Source: Acidobacteriota bacterium
GTDB lineage: Bacteria > Acidobacteriota > Terriglobia > Terriglobales > Acidobacteriaceae
DNA length: 8,255 nt
Assembly: GCA_021780415.1 (NCBI GenBank)
Contig: JAJXYW010000295.1
Span: 1-8,255 of the forward strand
Direction of reading: 5' to 3'
Notes under the pieces: generated by a model
Told to the model about the DNA's origin: nothing
Database searches by the model: none
Seen by the model: the letters and a program-made list of their open reading frames with translations, nothing else
Position numbers and translations under genes: made by a program
In this document: piece by piece, positions 7,547 to 8,255 of the stretch
Position numbering within the stretch: position 1 is the stretch's first letter
How the letters are laid out: each line of letters begins with the position of its first letter

Positions 7547-7888
7547 TCAGGCGGCGTGGCAGGCCGCAATGGCTTCTTCTTCCGAGCTGAAGACGGCAAA
7601 CAGGCTGAGGATGCCGACCATCTTGAAGGTCTTGGATGCGAAACCAGATGGGTTCACGAGCTTGGTATCGCCGCCGATCTGGCGAGTGCATCGCAGGGCG
7701 TTGACGACGGCGCCAATGCCGGAGGAGTCGATGAAGGGCATCTCGGCGAGGTCGAGGATGAGATAGATGCAGCCATTTGCGATCGCCGAATCGAGTGCCG
7801 CGTCGAACTCGCGCACCCGCTCGGCAATGAATCGTCCTTTGAGGCGAAGGACACAGGTATCACCACTCTGCCGGATATCGATATCCAC
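7547..7888 (-). CDS. STAS-domain anti-sigma-factor antagonist
   Basis: A 113-residue single-domain protein of SpoIIAA/RsbV type. It has the phosphorylation motif IDSSGIGAV (Asp54, Ser55, Ser56; the second Ser is the expected phosphosite), preceded by the strand LILDLAEMPF, with a QSGDTCVLRLKGRF opening strand pair and a final helix EEEAIAACHAA. By family knowledge the unphosphorylated form binds an anti-sigma kinase and frees a sigma factor or other target. I chose the GTG at 7888 because GGGAG lies five bases upstream and the protein then begins at the domain edge. An ATG at 7906 would add six residues but has no ribosome-binding site. No anti-sigma kinase or phosphatase is identifiable in the window. 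The gene is divergent from the plus-strand gene at 8023, with 134 nt between. Confidence 0.9.
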   Translation of the reverse strand: MDIDIRQSGDTCVLRLKGRFIAERVREFDAALDSAIANGCIYLILDLAEMPFIDSSGIGAVVNALRCTRQIGGDTKLVNPSGFASKTFKMVGILSLFAVFSSEEEAIAACHAA

Positions 7889-8022
7889 GAAGACTCCCGT
7901 AAACATGAGCGATTTTGCTTTACATCGGGGCAGGTGCTTGCTACGCTCCGACTACCAGAGAATCAAACTTTCAGGCCGTGCTCGTCAAGCGGTACTCATC
8001 AAATGGTGTTTTGAAGTCTTCC

Positions 8023-8255
8023 ATGCCCATAGACTTTACGCAGGAACTGGCCGATGCTCTGCTCTCCGCGGCCGACTCTTCGACGCGCGCTAAACTCATT
8101 GCTCGAGCAGCGGTGGAGGTGCTTGGCGAGAGTGCATGCGTGGTGCATCGTCTGGTGGCGAAAGACGATAAGCCGTCGCTGGTACCCGCCGCTATGGCGG
8201 GAGCCGTGTCGCACGGAGATGCGTGGCTTTCAGTAGAGAGCCGTCTGGTGGCTCC
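8023..8255 (+). CDS. N-terminal fragment of an unidentified protein, possibly GAF-like
   Basis: An ATG-started frame stays open for 77 codons to the right edge. It begins MPIDFTQELADALLSAADS and continues through a helical KLIARAAVEVLGESACVVHRLV segment. The composition and the helix-then-strand pattern (aliphatic helix, then ACVVHRL) look like the entry to a GAF-type sensor domain, as in signalling proteins that often sit beside STAS genes, but too little is visible to name it. GAAG six bases before the ATG is a weak ribosome-binding site. It is transcribed divergently from the STAS gene. The other plus-strand frame starting at 8054 closes before the edge and looks like a shadow. Confidence 0.6.
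   Translation, partial: MPIDFTQELADALLSAADSSTRAKLIARAAVEVLGESACVVHRLVAKDDKPSLVPAAMAGAVSHGDAWLSVESRLVA

Noticed and set aside
7889..8022. Sigma-70-like promoter pairs in the divergent gap (for example TTGACG on the minus strand)
   Set aside because: A -35-like element is visible but no -10 with more than three matches lies at proper spacing, so I do not call a promoter.

Overview
The window looks like a chromosomal segment of a GC-rich, didermic soil-type bacterium. Most likely it is an acidobacterium of the Terriglobus/Granulicella/Edaphobacter kind. That placement is inferred from overall gene style, GC-rich codon use and exported proteins, not from a marker gene, so treat it as tentative. 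There are no rRNA or tRNA genes, insertion sequences, CRISPR arrays or long repeats, and no gene-free stretch longer than 300 bases.

Layout. (1) Positions 1-1325, plus strand: the 3' part of a membrane-anchored EAL-domain c-di-GMP phosphodiesterase, cut by the left edge. (2) Positions 1452-6171, minus strand: a compact sulfur-related block. In transcription order it holds a CysL-like LysR regulator (6171-5263), a Tat-exported DsrE-fold protein (5032-4322), an orphan ModA-like periplasmic binding protein (4298-3330), a TsdA-like dihaem c-type cytochrome lipoprotein (3317-2526) and cysteine synthase CysK (2423-1452). The three middle genes are 23 and 12 nt apart and look like one operon. cysK follows 102 nt later, preceded by a possible 17-codon ORF. 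(3) Positions 6372-7484, minus strand: a secreted Gfo/Idh/MocA-type oxidoreductase. (4) Positions 7547-7888, minus strand: a STAS-domain anti-sigma-factor antagonist. (5) Positions 8023-8255, plus strand: the divergent start of a protein whose function cannot be settled, running off the right edge.

How the genes may work together. The middle block joins an exported DsrE-like protein, a binding protein with no transporter beside it, and a cytochrome of the thiosulfate dehydrogenase/tetrathionate reductase family. They sit between a CysL-type regulator and the terminal enzyme of cysteine synthesis. I read this as an envelope module that captures or redox-processes an inorganic or small sulfur compound, tied to cysteine supply. 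Each family call rests on visible motifs; the joint function is inference. The 230-nt leader between the regulator and the DsrE-like gene contains two mutually exclusive hairpins and is the best candidate for a control element. The STAS protein belongs to general partner-switching signalling and has no visible link to the sulfur block.
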